Source of the DNA: Rhodoferax fermentans
GTDB lineage: Bacteria; Pseudomonadota; Gammaproteobacteria; Burkholderiales; Burkholderiaceae_C
NCBI RefSeq assembly: GCF_002017865.1
Contig: NZ_MTJN01000002.1
Coordinates: forward strand, 1,736,001 to 1,800,000
DNA: 64,000 nt
Direction of reading: 5' to 3'
The notes beneath the pieces are model-generated. The model was not told the origin of the DNA, ran no database searches, and saw only the letters and a list, made by a program, of their open reading frames with translations. Positions 1 to 9,375 of this stretch are shown here, in pieces. The translations under genes were made by a program, and so were the position numbers. Within the stretch, counting starts at the first letter, position 1. Each line of letters starts with the position of its first letter.

Positions 1-1096
1 TCCTGGCCAGCGCAGAACCCATCACCGGCGCCAGGCAGATGCCATCCCCCTCCATGCCGGTGGCAATGAACAGGCCAGTCAGCGTGGGATGCCGCCCGAC
101 AATCGGCAGACCATCCTGGGTACCAATGCGAATGCCGGCAAAAGTGCGGATCACCCGCCTTTGGGCCAGCGCGGGCACCACCGCCAGAGCCTCTCGCAAC
201 AAGCTCGAGACGGTATGGATGTCGGTCTGGCGGTCGGCAAACCCGGTCTCGCGGCTGCTGCCAATCAGAAACTGGCCAGTCTCCAGCGGGTCAATCACCA
301 GGCTGGCGCTGCGTTGGCCCAGCACCATCCGTCGTTTGGCCGCCAGGTACCCGGCAGACATCAAAGGCCCGGGCAAAGCCGGGCCCAACAAGGATGCGCG
401 GTCGGTCACGATGAGTTGCCCCTTGCGCGGGATCAACACCTTGTCCAAGCCCACCAAGGCCCCTGTTCCGAGGCCTGCAGCGGCCACCACCATATCGGCT
501 ACCAACGCACCATTGGGTGTCACAACACCCACCACGCGCTCACCCGACAGGAGCAAGCGTTGCACCGGGGTAAAACGGTGAATGCTCGCGTTGGCCACGT
601 GCAGCAAGCGATCCACCACACGGTACCCCAGCGCATGCCCATCGTCAGGCACCTTCATGCCCGCCAGCACATGGCGCCCCAGGCCCGGCACCCGTTGCAT
701 CAGCTCGGCATGTGTCAGCGGCAGAATGCGCTCACCCAGGTCCATCAAATCGGCACCCTGCTGGGCAATCACGGCCACTTCTTCGTCCGTTCGCGCAAAC
801 AGATAGGTGGGACGGGTGTGGTAGATATCGGTCAAGACACCCTGCTGCACCCACTGGTGATAGAGGGCACGCGACGCCTGGGCCAAGCTCATCATGGGGC
901 CCGGGCGTTTGCTGGCCACCGACACCGCACCATCCGACGCGCCCGAAGCCCCTGCTGCGGGGGTATGCGCATCCAGCACCGTGACCCGTGCGCCAAAGCG
1001 GCTCAGGAAGAAGGCAATCGATGCGCCCACAATCCCCGCGCCGATGACGATGACATGCGGCGCACGCACAGAGCGGTGAACGTCAGCGTGAAACAA
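1..1096 (-). CDS. FAD-dependent oxidoreductase (D-amino-acid dehydrogenase/DAO family), 3' end outside window
   Basis: The minus strand stays open from about 1096 to the left edge, so the C-terminus is missing. The N-terminal part reads HVIVIGAGIVGASIAFFLSR, a Rossmann FAD/NAD-binding GxGxxG motif. Near the edge it reads GLFIATGMEGDGICLAPVMG, the C-terminal FAD-contacting segment of DAO-family enzymes (DadA, glycine oxidase, sarcosine oxidase). The family oxidises amines or amino acids with FAD. No ATG lies just ahead of the Rossmann motif. A TTG ending at 1096 or a GTG ending at 1069 are the possible starts, and neither has a clear ribosome binding site. The substrate cannot be told. It is divergent from the VOC gene, with about 90 bases between. 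Confidence 0.85.
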   Translation of the reverse strand, partial: MFHADVHRSVRAPHVIVIGAGIVGASIAFFLSRFGARVTVLDAHTPAAGASGASDGAVSVASKRPGPMMSLAQASRALYHQWVQQGVLTDIYHTRPTYLFARTDEEVAVIAQQGADLMDLGERILPLTHAELMQRVPGLGRHVLAGMKVPDDGHALGYRVVDRLLHVANASIHRFTPVQRLLLSGERVVGVVTPNGALVADMVVAAAGLGTGALVGLDKVLIPRKGQLIVTDRASLLGPALPGPLMSAGYLAAKRRMVLGQRSASLVIDPLETGQFLIGSSRETGFADRQTDIHTVSSLLREALAVVPALAQRRVIRTFAGIRIGTQDGLPIVGRHPTLTGLFIATGMEGDGICLAPVMGSALAR

Positions 1097-1186
1097 AGTG
1101 TTTGAAACCCTTGGCCATGACCAAGCTTAACCGCTGACGCCGCAGCCCGCGCCAGGAAACAAGCATGCCCTGATATCCTGTCGGCC

Positions 1187-1600
1187 ATGAACAGCCTCTT
1201 TCACCTTGCCTTCAACGTCAACGACCTGGACCAGACGCGCGCCTTTTACGGCGGTGTGCTGGGCTGCCGCGAGGGCCGCAGCACCAGCACCTGGGTCGAT
1301 TTCGACTTCTTTGGTCACCAGCTCTCGATGCATCTGGGCGAGCCGTTCAAGACGGCGGCCACAGGACATGTGGGTGAGCATTTGGTGCCGATGCCGCACT
1401 TTGGTGTGATCCTGGCCTTGCCCGACTGGCAGGCGTTGGCCGAGCGGCTGCAGGCTGCCCAACTTGACTTCATCCTGGCGCCGCAACTGCGTTTTGCCGG
1501 ACAGCCCGGCGAGCAGTGGACCATGTTTTTCTGCGACCCGTTTGGCAACCCGATCGAGGTCAAGGGTTTTGCCTCGCTGGACACGGTCTACGCTGCATGA
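1187..1600 (+). CDS. VOC family protein (glyoxalase/dioxygenase-like)
   Basis: This 137-residue protein matches a single vicinal-oxygen-chelate unit. It opens with LFHLAFNVNDLDQTRAFYG, the first beta-alpha motif with its metal-ligand His, and ends with WTMFFCDPFGNPIEVKGF, the closing motif with the conserved Glu. Members bind a divalent metal and act as glyoxalases, dioxygenases or resistance proteins, and the sequence does not say which. The final TGA overlaps the ATG of the next gene (ATGA), so the two are probably cotranscribed and translationally coupled. Confidence 0.88.
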   Translation: MNSLFHLAFNVNDLDQTRAFYGGVLGCREGRSTSTWVDFDFFGHQLSMHLGEPFKTAATGHVGEHLVPMPHFGVILALPDWQALAERLQAAQLDFILAPQLRFAGQPGEQWTMFFCDPFGNPIEVKGFASLDTVYAA

Positions 1601-2199
1601 ACTACACCTTTGTCTCGGCCACCATCCTGCTGATCCTGATCACCGATCCGATCGGCAACATCCCGATATTTGCCAATGCGCTGAAAAACGTCGCGCCCGA
1701 GCGCCGCGCACGGGTCATCCTGCGCGAGATCCTGATCGCCTTTGTGCTGCTGCTGAGTTTCATGTTCATCGGCGACAGTTTTCTGCGGGTGATGAACCTG
1801 AGCGAACTGTCCTTGCAGATTGGTGGTGGCGTGATCCTGTTCCTGATCGCGCTGCGCATGATTTTTCCGCCACCCAAGGTGGAGGGCGCCGAGCCGCAGG
1901 GTGAACCGCTGATCGTGCCGCTGGCCATCCCTGCCATCGCGGGGCCCTCTGCGCTGGCCACGGTGCTGCTGCTGGTGTCGCAGGCGCCCGAAAAACGCCT
2001 GGAGTGGATAGCCGCACTGTGTGTCACCATGACCGTGAGCGCGGTGGTGCTGGTGCTGGCCGAGCGCATCCAGCGTGTGGCAGGTGACCGCTTTGTGGTG
2101 GCGCTGGAGCGGCTGATGGGCCTGGTGCTGGTGGCGGTGTCGATCGAGATGCTGCTGCGTGGTGTGCGCACCTTCGCCAAACAGCTGGCAGGCGCCTGA
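1597..2199 (+). CDS. MarC family membrane protein (UPF0056)
   Basis: This is a 200-residue integral membrane protein with about six hydrophobic segments. The start at 1597 overlaps the upstream stop as ATGA and gives MNYTFVSATILLILITDPIG, which places the family motif ITDPIGNIPIF where it belongs. A second family motif, PLAIPAIAGPSALATV, lies near residue 108. MarC-type proteins sit in the inner membrane and have no established transport substrate; the old link to antibiotic resistance was not upheld. A longer upstream frame exists but lies inside the VOC gene and is less likely. Confidence 0.9.
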   Translation: MNYTFVSATILLILITDPIGNIPIFANALKNVAPERRARVILREILIAFVLLLSFMFIGDSFLRVMNLSELSLQIGGGVILFLIALRMIFPPPKVEGAEPQGEPLIVPLAIPAIAGPSALATVLLLVSQAPEKRLEWIAALCVTMTVSAVVLVLAERIQRVAGDRFVVALERLMGLVLVAVSIEMLLRGVRTFAKQLAGA

Positions 2200-2227
2200 A
2201 GCCCAACGCGGATAATCTCAGCGCATC

Positions 2228-3304
2228 ATGCCCGCCCGCTCTGCCATCCAACGCTGGTTGTTGCTGACAGCCGCTGTTGTGCTGGCCCATCTGGCACTGA
2301 TGGGTCTGGTCTCTGACACCCTGACACCACTGGACCAGGCCGCTCGCGCAGAAAACACGTTTGTGACGCGCACGGTGACCGAGTCCATACCCCTGCAGCC
2401 AATGGCTCCCACACCAGTGCAAGCAAGCAAGTCCAAGCCTCAAGCTAAAGCCCGGGTGGCACCGGCGCCTCCACCCCCGCCAGTCAGCTCAGAGTCCGTC
2501 ATATCGGATACCAGTAACACGGAACTCACGCCCCCCGAAGCTTTGGCGCCAGCCCCGCAGGTGGCAGCCGCAGAACCAGAACCACCTGCGTCAGCGCCTG
2601 AATCGATGCCGCAACCCGACACCGCGCCCCCTTCTGCTGCCAAACCGCTGCAGTTCAATCCAGAGCGCCTGAGCGGATCCAAGCGGCTGACCTACACCCT
2701 GATGACCAGCAAATTCCCGTTCAGTCTGAATGCCGAGTTGCTGTGGCGCAACCTGGGCGACCACTACAGCGCACGGCTGCGTTACAGCGCCTTTGGCCGG
2801 TCACGCATGCAAACCAGCCAAGGGCAGATCACCAGCACCGGGCTGGCGCCAGACCGCTTTGCCGACAAATACCGCAGCGAACTCGCCACCCATTTCAACC
2901 GGACACAAGGCACGATCAGCTTCAGCGCCAACACGCCGGAGGCACCCTTGCTGGCTGGCGCACAAGACCGACTGAGTGTGTTGGTGCAACTGGGCGCCTT
3001 GGTGGCCAGTGACCCGGCGCACTTTGAACCCGGCACCACCCTGAGCCTGCAGACCGCCGGGCCACGCAATGCCATGGTCTGGCTGTTCACGGTGATGCCA
3101 ACCGAGGCACTCGAACTGCCGGGGGGCTCACTCCAGACCGTGAAACTGGAGCGCCAGCCGCGTGAGCCCTATGAGCAAAAGATTGAGGTCTGGCTGGCAC
3201 CCCAGCTGGACTACCTGCCAGCACGCATCCGCGTTACCGATGCCAATGGCGAAAGCGCTGACCAGCAATGGCGATCCACCGAATTGGCGACTGAAGCTGA
3301 CTGA
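2228..3304 (+). CDS. DUF3108 domain-containing protein
   Basis: This 358-residue protein has an N-terminal hydrophobic segment at about residues 9-30, then a Pro/Ala/Glu-rich linker to about residue 140 (APAPPPPPVSSES and similar), and a C-terminal beta-rich domain containing FPFSLNAELLWRNLGDHYSA, typical of DUF3108. The layout of membrane anchor, Pro-rich periplasmic spacer and folded domain resembles TonB-like envelope proteins, but there is no TonB motif. It is probably anchored in the inner membrane and faces the periplasm. The function is unknown. It starts 28 bases after marC. Confidence 0.8.
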   Translation: MPARSAIQRWLLLTAAVVLAHLALMGLVSDTLTPLDQAARAENTFVTRTVTESIPLQPMAPTPVQASKSKPQAKARVAPAPPPPPVSSESVISDTSNTELTPPEALAPAPQVAAAEPEPPASAPESMPQPDTAPPSAAKPLQFNPERLSGSKRLTYTLMTSKFPFSLNAELLWRNLGDHYSARLRYSAFGRSRMQTSQGQITSTGLAPDRFADKYRSELATHFNRTQGTISFSANTPEAPLLAGAQDRLSVLVQLGALVASDPAHFEPGTTLSLQTAGPRNAMVWLFTVMPTEALELPGGSLQTVKLERQPREPYEQKIEVWLAPQLDYLPARIRVTDANGESADQQWRSTELATEAD

Positions 3305-3385
3305 TCAGGCCCAACGCGCTGGGGCTTGAAAAGCCGGGTTTGACACCCAACTGCAGCAACACCTTGAATCAAGCATAATTTGTCC

Positions 3386-3694
3386 ATGCACACCCTTTAC
3401 GACTCTGACACCTTTTCTGTGACACACATGCTGGCCAATGCCGTGGCCGCTGACGTGCCCACAGACGGCTTGGGGGAAGGTGAGCAACTGCTGATCGTGC
3501 CAAGACTGGCTCGCCACGGCTTCGAGATCGTGGACAAACGCAACGGCAAAGAGGTGTACCTCGACGGCTCCTGGGCCGAGCTGTTTCAACAGCATATTTC
3601 AGCCTGGCAGCTCAAGACTCCGACCCAGGAAGAAGTCGAAGACACACTTGAGCAATACGCCGAGCTGGCACAAAACCCGGTCATCTTGCATTGA
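3386..3694 (+). CDS. DUF3567 family small protein
   Basis: This 102-residue acidic protein carries GFEIVDKRNGKEVYLDG near residue 46 and a C-terminal helix TQEEVEDTLEQYAELAQNPV, matching the small DUF3567 proteins conserved in Burkholderiales. The ATG at 3386 is preferred over a TTG two codons upstream because it gives the family N-terminus (MHTLYDSDTFSV). No signal peptide or membrane segment is present, so it is predicted to be cytosolic. The function is unknown. Confidence 0.8.
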   Translation: MHTLYDSDTFSVTHMLANAVAADVPTDGLGEGEQLLIVPRLARHGFEIVDKRNGKEVYLDGSWAELFQQHISAWQLKTPTQEEVEDTLEQYAELAQNPVILH

Positions 3695-3832
3695 TGTCTC
3701 CGTCACACGGCGACTTGGTGCGTTCGCTGCTGGCAAATCCGGTCTGCTGATACCTTGTGAAGCCATCTTGGGGCTGACGGGGGCAAACCGTTGGGCAGCC
3801 ACCCCTTGTTGGCCTGCGACAATATCGCCCCT

Positions 3833-4681
3833 ATGAACCCCGTCTACATCCTCACCCTCTCCTGCCCGGACCGCCTTGGTCTGGTGCACGCGGTCTCCGG
3901 CTTTTTGCTGGAACGCAGCGGCAACATCGAAGAAGCCGCCCAGTACAACGACCAGAGCACTGGCTTGTTTTTCATGCGGGTGCAGTTTGCCTGCGCCAAA
4001 CTCAGCTTTAGCGAGCTCAAGACCCAACTGACCGATTTTGCGGCACCATTTGAGATGCAGTGGCGATTACACGCGCAGGCCGAGCCGATGCGCACAGTGA
4101 TCATGGTCAGCAAAGAAGGCCATTGCCTCAACGACCTGCTGTTTCGCTGGAAGAGTGGCCTGCTGCCGCTGGACATCCGCGCCATCATCTCCAACCACCG
4201 CGAGTTCTACCAGCTGGCGGCCAGTTACAACGTGCCGTTTCATCACCTGCCGGTCACCGCAGCCACCAAGGCGCAGGTCGAGGCCAAGCAGCTGGAGATC
4301 ATTCAGAACGAAGATGCCGAACTGGTGGTGCTGGCGCGTTACATGCAGATCCTCAGCAACGATCTGTGCCGCGCTTTGTCTGGCCGCGCGATCAATATCC
4401 ACCACTCGTTCCTGCCCAGTTTCAAAGGGGCCAAACCCTACTACCAGGCGCATGACCGCGGTGTGAAGCTGATTGGTGCCACAGCCCACTATGTGACCGC
4501 CGACCTGGACGAAGGTCCGATCATCGAGCAGGATGTGGCCCGTGTTGACCACAGCAAAACCGTGGAAGATTTGACTGCATTGGGCCGCGACACCGAGAGC
4601 CAGGTGCTGGCCCGTGCCGTCAAATGGCACAGCGAACACCGGGTGCTGCTCAACGGCCACAAAACCGTGATTTTCAAATAG
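3833..4681 (+). CDS. purU: formyltetrahydrofolate deformylase
   Basis: PurU hydrolyses 10-formyl-THF to THF and formate, balancing one-carbon pools and feeding formate to purine synthesis. The 282 residues begin with an ACT domain (MNPVYILTLSCPDRLGLVHA, residues 1-85), followed by a formyltransferase fold. The C-terminal half holds INIHHSFLPSFKGAKPYYQA and TADLDEGPIIEQD, the folate-binding and catalytic His/Asp region. Length matches the family. The ATG at 3833 gives the standard ACT N-terminus. Confidence 0.95.
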   Translation: MNPVYILTLSCPDRLGLVHAVSGFLLERSGNIEEAAQYNDQSTGLFFMRVQFACAKLSFSELKTQLTDFAAPFEMQWRLHAQAEPMRTVIMVSKEGHCLNDLLFRWKSGLLPLDIRAIISNHREFYQLAASYNVPFHHLPVTAATKAQVEAKQLEIIQNEDAELVVLARYMQILSNDLCRALSGRAINIHHSFLPSFKGAKPYYQAHDRGVKLIGATAHYVTADLDEGPIIEQDVARVDHSKTVEDLTALGRDTESQVLARAVKWHSEHRVLLNGHKTVIFK

Positions 4682-4696
4682 TTGTGCGCTGTGGTT

Positions 4697-4726
4697 CAGG
4701 CCTGCGCCTCAGCGCCAGGCCTGTTT
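4697..4726 (+). terminator. possible terminator after purU
   Basis: Arms at 4697-4704 and 4716-4723 (each CAGGCCTG), extended inward by CGC/GCG, form a GC-rich hairpin 15 bases past the purU stop. Only three T residues follow, so intrinsic termination would be weak. Confidence 0.4.
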
Positions 4727-4787
4727 CACGCAACTGTCATGGCGGGCCGCCATAGTGGCGTTTTCATCAACGATGTCAACATCACCT

Positions 4788-6146
4788 ATGACACCCACCA
4801 CCAAACTTGGTTTGAACCTGGCTGCTGCCACACTGCTCACACTCCCGCTCTCGACGTGGGCACAACAGGCCTACCCGGCCACCCTGTCAGGTCATGCGGT
4901 GCTACCCGCAGCCAGTTTTGTTGCAGCCCCCAAGGACGCACCAACCGACCTGCTAACCAGCGGCAAATTCACCACTGGCGCCCGGGTGGACAAACTGGCC
5001 AGTATTGAAGGCCTCTCAGCGGGCCGCCCAACCGGCATCTCTCTGCCTTTCAAGGGCCAGCCGCTACAAGGGCATTCGGGCATCAAACACATGCCAGACG
5101 GCAGCTTCTGGATCCTGACGGACAACGGCGCCGGTTCCAAGGCCAACTCGCCTGACTTTGCGCTGTACCTGAACCACTACAAAGTGGACTTCAAAACAGG
5201 TCAATTCAAGCGCCTCGACACCATCTTCCTGCACGACCCGGACAAAAAAGTACCGTTTCGCATCGTGCACGAAGGCTCCAAGGCGCGTTACCTGACCGGC
5301 TCGGACTTCGACACCGAAAGTTTCCAGTTTGCGGGCGGCGCCTTGTGGATTGGTGACGAGCTGGGCCCGTTCCTGATCAAGGCCGACCTGAAAGGCAAAG
5401 TGCTGGCAGTGTTTGAAACCCAGGTTGATGGCAAAGTGGTGCGTTCCCCCGACCATCCCGCAGTCACCACACCCGGCGCGCCCAACCAGGAGGTCAAATT
5501 CCAGGTGCGCCGCTCCAAAGGCTTTGAGGGCATGGCAGCGTCCAAAGACGGCAGCAAGTTGTACGCGCTGCTTGAAGGTGCGCTGTGGGATGAAGCCAAC
5601 AAAGCGCCCGAAGTGCTGGACGGCAAGCAGTATCTGCGCGTGCTCGAGTTCGACGTGAAGTCCGAGCAATGGACCGGGCGCCACTGGAAATATGTGCTCG
5701 AAGCCAACCACCACGCCATTGGTGACTTCAACATGGTCAACGACACCACCGGCCTGATCATCGAACGCGACAACGGCGAAGGCACGACTGACAAAGCCTG
5801 CCCTGAAGGCCAGAAGCGCAAAGACTGCTTCCACGACTTGGCCAAGTTCAAACGGGTCTACAAGATCGAACTGAGCGAAGCCAACGTGGGCGGCCCGCTG
5901 CGCAAGATCGGCTACATCGACCTGATGGCCATCGCCGACCCGCACAAGCTGGCACGCAAACCTCTGAACGACGGGGTGCTGACCTTCCCGTTCTTCACGA
6001 TTGAGAACGTGGATGTGGTGGATGACACCCACATCGTGGTTGGCAATGACAACAACCTGCCGTTCTCCAGCAGCCGCGAGCCCAACAAGGCGGACGACAA
6101 CGAGCTAGTGTTGCTGGAAGTAGGTGAATTCCTGCGCGCCAAGTGA
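4788..6146 (+). CDS. secreted esterase-like activity of phytase family protein
   Basis: From the ATG at 4788 the product is about 452 residues with a clear Sec signal (LGLNLAAATLLTLPLSTWAQ). The mature part has repeats of a phytase-like/beta-propeller fold: HMPDGSFWILTDNGAGSK near residue 95, ESFQFAGGALWIGDELGPFL, and DFNMVNDTTGLIIERDNGEG, the metal-binding acidic segments of the phytase-like domain. Members are periplasmic or extracellular and probably hydrolyse phosphoester or ester substrates. An ATG at 4773 and a GTG at 4755 are in frame but add only polar residues ahead of the signal. The substrate is not known. Confidence 0.85.
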   Translation: MTPTTKLGLNLAAATLLTLPLSTWAQQAYPATLSGHAVLPAASFVAAPKDAPTDLLTSGKFTTGARVDKLASIEGLSAGRPTGISLPFKGQPLQGHSGIKHMPDGSFWILTDNGAGSKANSPDFALYLNHYKVDFKTGQFKRLDTIFLHDPDKKVPFRIVHEGSKARYLTGSDFDTESFQFAGGALWIGDELGPFLIKADLKGKVLAVFETQVDGKVVRSPDHPAVTTPGAPNQEVKFQVRRSKGFEGMAASKDGSKLYALLEGALWDEANKAPEVLDGKQYLRVLEFDVKSEQWTGRHWKYVLEANHHAIGDFNMVNDTTGLIIERDNGEGTTDKACPEGQKRKDCFHDLAKFKRVYKIELSEANVGGPLRKIGYIDLMAIADPHKLARKPLNDGVLTFPFFTIENVDVVDDTHIVVGNDNNLPFSSSREPNKADDNELVLLEVGEFLRAK

Positions 6147-6235
6147 AACACGGCCTCACGGCCGGATGGTGCTGAACAGCGCCAGCGGCTGACGCAGCAA
6201 CAGGGAGTGAGGCCGCGCCGGGCAGCGGTCAGATG

Positions 6236-7099
6236 TCAGGCAAAGGGGGCAGACGGCGTGGTGTTGGCCATAACCTCGCCCAGCCGAATGGCACCACCCG
6301 GCTGCCAAGTCGGATTGAAGCTTAGCGGGCCCTCGGGGAACAACATCACCACCGTGGAACCAAGCAAAAACCGGCCCATCTCCTCGCCCTGCTTGAGGGA
6401 AATGCTATTATTTTCATAACTCCACTGCGTCAGCTGACCACTGCGCCTGGCGTTCACCACCCCATGCCAGACGGTGGCCATGCTGCCCACAATGGTGGCA
6501 CCCACCAGCACCAGCACAAACGGCCCGCGCGGGCCATCAAACACACACACCACCCGTTCGTTGCGCGCAAACAGTCCCGGCACACCACGCGCCGTTGCCG
6601 GATTGACCGAAAACAGGTCCCCCGGCACATAAATCATGCGGCGCAACACCCCGTCACACGGCATATGAATGCGGTGGTAGTCGCGTGGACTGAGGTACAG
6701 CGTGGCAAAGTGGCCATCCTTGAACTGGGCGGCCAGACTGGCATCGCCGCCCACCAGGGCGGTACAGCTGTAGCTGTGGCCCTTGGCCTGAAAAATCTGC
6801 TGACCCTGGATCGGGCCAAACTGGCTGATGGCGCCGTCCACCGGACAAATCAGCTCGGCCTGCGCCAGCGGGCGTGCGCCGCTTTGTAATTCACGGGTGA
6901 AAAAGTCGTTGAAGCTGGCGTAACTGGCGATGTCCGGGTTCGCTGCCTCGGCCATGTTGACCCGGTAACGTTTCACAAACCAGGCGATCAGCGCGGTGGT
7001 CACCGAGCCGCCCTGCCAACTGGCCACCTTCCCTGCTAAGGCCGTGAGGGCCTGCTTGGGCAACAGGTACTGCGAAAGCACGGCAAGACGTTCAGACAT
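6236..7099 (-). CDS. psd: phosphatidylserine decarboxylase proenzyme
   Basis: This converts phosphatidylserine to phosphatidylethanolamine at the inner membrane. The 287-residue proenzyme contains the self-cleavage site FLLGSTVVML; cleavage between Gly247 and Ser248 generates the pyruvoyl group. Upstream are FATLYLSPRDYHRIHMPCDG, holding the catalytic Asp/His region, and the family segment ASFNDFFTREL. The start at 7099 gives MSERLAVLSQYLLPKQALT, the usual N-terminus; an in-frame extension upstream looks non-coding. The gene converges on the phytase-like gene. Confidence 0.95.
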   Translation of the reverse strand: MSERLAVLSQYLLPKQALTALAGKVASWQGGSVTTALIAWFVKRYRVNMAEAANPDIASYASFNDFFTRELQSGARPLAQAELICPVDGAISQFGPIQGQQIFQAKGHSYSCTALVGGDASLAAQFKDGHFATLYLSPRDYHRIHMPCDGVLRRMIYVPGDLFSVNPATARGVPGLFARNERVVCVFDGPRGPFVLVLVGATIVGSMATVWHGVVNARRSGQLTQWSYENNSISLKQGEEMGRFLLGSTVVMLFPEGPLSFNPTWQPGGAIRLGEVMANTTPSAPFA

Positions 7100-7230
7100 G
7101 GGACAAGGTGGGGAGTGAATGGGGAAAGGCATTCTATCGGCCGGCCTGCCAGACAGATGGCAAGCCCAATGCCAAAATGCCAACCAGCCCGGCGCACCTG
7201 CGTAACGCCCAACCAGAGCACGACCCCACC

Positions 7231-8715
7231 ATGAACACCCCCGCCTACACCGCCCTGACCCACACCTTTACCCGCCTGTACCGTTTGGGCCACCTGGGCG
7301 CCTTGGCTGGCTGGGACCAGGCGGCGATGATGCCGCCCAAAGGCAACGCCGCCCGGGGTGCGGCGCTGGCCGAATTACAGGTGGTGATGCACCAGATGCT
7401 GGCTGATGTGCGTTTGCCCGGTCTGCTGCAAAGTGCCAGCGCCGAGCCCCTGGATGCGCTGCAGCAGGCCAACCTGCACGAGATGCGGCGCGACTGGACC
7501 TTGAGCACCTGTTTACCCGAGCGCCTGGTGCAGGCCCAGAGTCTGGCCACATCCCGCTGTGAACATGCCTGGCGCAGCCAGCGTCAGAACAACGACTGGA
7601 CCGGTTTTCTGGGTAACTTCCGCGAGGTGGTGAACAACGCGCGGGAAGAAGCACAGATCCTGTCCCAGGCCCAAGGCATCAGCCCCTTTGATGCCCTGAT
7701 GGACAAGTACGAGCCCGGCAGCCGCAGCGCCGACATCGACACCTTGTTTGATGATGTCAAAACCTGGTTGCCCGATTTGGTGCAGCAGGTGTTGGCCAAA
7801 CAAGCCAGCGAGCCCGTGTTGGCACCTGTTGGCCCCTTCCCCGTGGAACAACAGCGGGCGCTCGGGGTCGATCTCATGGGGCTGCTCGGTTTTGACTTTG
7901 AGGGTGGGCGGCTGGATGTGTCCGCCCACCCGTTTTGCGGCGGTGTGCCCGAGGATGTGCGCATCACCACCCGCTACACCGAGGCCGACTTCATGCGCAG
8001 CATGATGGGCGTTGTGCACGAAACCGGCCACGCGCGTTACGAGCAGAATCTGCCCGCAGACACCCGCCATCTGCCGGTTGGCCGGGCACGCTCGATGGGT
8101 CTCCACGAGAGCCAGAGTTTGCTGTTCGAGATGCAACTGGGCCGCAGTGCCGCGTTTCTGCAACTCATCGCACCCCGCATTGCCCTACACCTGGGCCACC
8201 AGGCCGCCTTCGAAGCCGACAACCTGGCTCGCCTCTATACCCGGGTGCAGCCCGGCTTGATCCGGGTGGACGCGGACGAGCTGACCTACCCGGCCCATGT
8301 CATCCTGCGTTATGAGATTGAGCGGGATCTGATCAATGGCCTGATGGCACCCGAGGACATTCCGGCCCAGTGGGATCAGAAAATGGGGCAATACCTCGGC
8401 CTGGACACACGAGGCAATGTCAAAGACGGCTGCCTGCAGGACATCCACTGGCCCAGTGGCAGCTTTGGTTATTTCCCGAGCTACACGCTCGGCGCCATGT
8501 ATGCAGCACAGTTTTTTGCTTGCATCCGGCGCGCCCACCCCGACCTGGACACACGGGTAGCAACAGGCGATCTTTCTCCGATCTTTGACTGGCTGCAACA
8601 GCACATCTGGCAGCAGGCCAGCCGCAGGCCCACCCAGGACCTGGTGCTACAAGCCACCGGCGAAAAACTCAACCCACAGCACTTTCGCTCGCATCTGGAA
8701 CAGCGTTATCTGTAG
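7231..8715 (+). CDS. carboxypeptidase M32 (Taq-type)
   Basis: This 494-residue cytosolic zinc carboxypeptidase trims C-terminal residues from peptides. The zinc motif is HETGH at residues 263-267, followed by the family segments GRARSMGLHESQSLLFEMQ and HWPSGSFGYFPSYTLGAMYA. Length agrees with M32 enzymes (about 500 residues). The start at 7231 gives MNTPAYTALTHTFTRLYRLG; longer in-frame starts run into the psd promoter region. It is divergent from psd, with 131 bases between. Confidence 0.93.
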   Translation: MNTPAYTALTHTFTRLYRLGHLGALAGWDQAAMMPPKGNAARGAALAELQVVMHQMLADVRLPGLLQSASAEPLDALQQANLHEMRRDWTLSTCLPERLVQAQSLATSRCEHAWRSQRQNNDWTGFLGNFREVVNNAREEAQILSQAQGISPFDALMDKYEPGSRSADIDTLFDDVKTWLPDLVQQVLAKQASEPVLAPVGPFPVEQQRALGVDLMGLLGFDFEGGRLDVSAHPFCGGVPEDVRITTRYTEADFMRSMMGVVHETGHARYEQNLPADTRHLPVGRARSMGLHESQSLLFEMQLGRSAAFLQLIAPRIALHLGHQAAFEADNLARLYTRVQPGLIRVDADELTYPAHVILRYEIERDLINGLMAPEDIPAQWDQKMGQYLGLDTRGNVKDGCLQDIHWPSGSFGYFPSYTLGAMYAAQFFACIRRAHPDLDTRVATGDLSPIFDWLQQHIWQQASRRPTQDLVLQATGEKLNPQHFRSHLEQRYL

Positions 8716-8823
8716 CGCGCAAGGCCCGTCCTGCCGCCCTCAAACGGGGGTGGAACGGCACAACAACCCAGCAGCATCCAGAACGGGTGAGCGATACACT
8801 TCCATCGACAAACTTCGATAGGG

Positions 8824-9360
8824 ATGGCCATGAGTCTCTTGCGGATCTTCAAACAATTCACCCGTTCCATTGCGACTGTGTTGGGACTGATGTGTCTGAT
8901 GGTGGATCTGTCCGGAGCCCAGGCACTTGAGAAACCGGGTGATAAGGTGGTGCTGACACTTTCCGGTCAGATCAACCGGGTGAACGAGGGCAAAACAGCG
9001 GCATTCAGCCTGCTGATGCTGAGCAGATTGCCGCAACACACCGTGTTCACCAAGTCGCCTTGGTACCCGGCGGGCGCCGAATTCACCGGCCCGTTGCTGC
9101 GCGATGTGCTGCGTGCTGTGGGTGGCCAAGGCAAAACCATCACAGCGTATGCACTGAACGACTACAAAACCGAGATCCCCTTGGAGGACGCCCTCAAGTA
9201 CGACGTGATCCTGGCCCGTCTGATGAATGGCCAAGCCATGGCCGTGCGCGACAAAGGACCCTTGTTTGTGGTTTACCCGTTTGATGCCGTCGCCGAGTTG
9301 CGAACCCAGGTGTATTACAACCGCTCGGCCTGGCAAGTGAACCGCCTGCACATCCACTGA
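8824..9360 (+). CDS. exported sulfite-oxidase-fold (molybdopterin-binding-domain-like) protein
   Basis: This 178-residue protein has a signal peptide or anchor (residues 15-36, IATVLGLMCLMVDLSGAQA), so it is periplasmic. The mature part resembles the small oxidoreductase molybdopterin-binding fold: TLSGQINRVN, FTGPLLRDVLRAVGG, ITAYALNDYKTEIPLED, GPLFVVYPFD. I do not see the Cys that ligates molybdenum in true sulfite oxidases, so it may be a ligand-binding rather than catalytic version. An ATG at 8830 is an alternative start, with AGGG seven bases upstream. It lies 15 bases before the histidine kinase gene and is probably its periplasmic partner. Confidence 0.75.
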   Translation: MAMSLLRIFKQFTRSIATVLGLMCLMVDLSGAQALEKPGDKVVLTLSGQINRVNEGKTAAFSLLMLSRLPQHTVFTKSPWYPAGAEFTGPLLRDVLRAVGGQGKTITAYALNDYKTEIPLEDALKYDVILARLMNGQAMAVRDKGPLFVVYPFDAVAELRTQVYYNRSAWQVNRLHIH

Positions 9361-9375
9361 GGCAGCACAAGCACC

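Noticed and set aside
1003..1188. 61-codon minus-strand ORF upstream of the FAD oxidoreductase
   Set aside because: It is in a different frame from the Rossmann motif and crosses into the true gene; better explained as an out-of-frame read of its 5' end.
6147..6235. Terminator between the phytase-like gene and psd
   Set aside because: The short CGGCC/GGCCG hairpin after the stop has no T-run on either strand, so the evidence is too weak.
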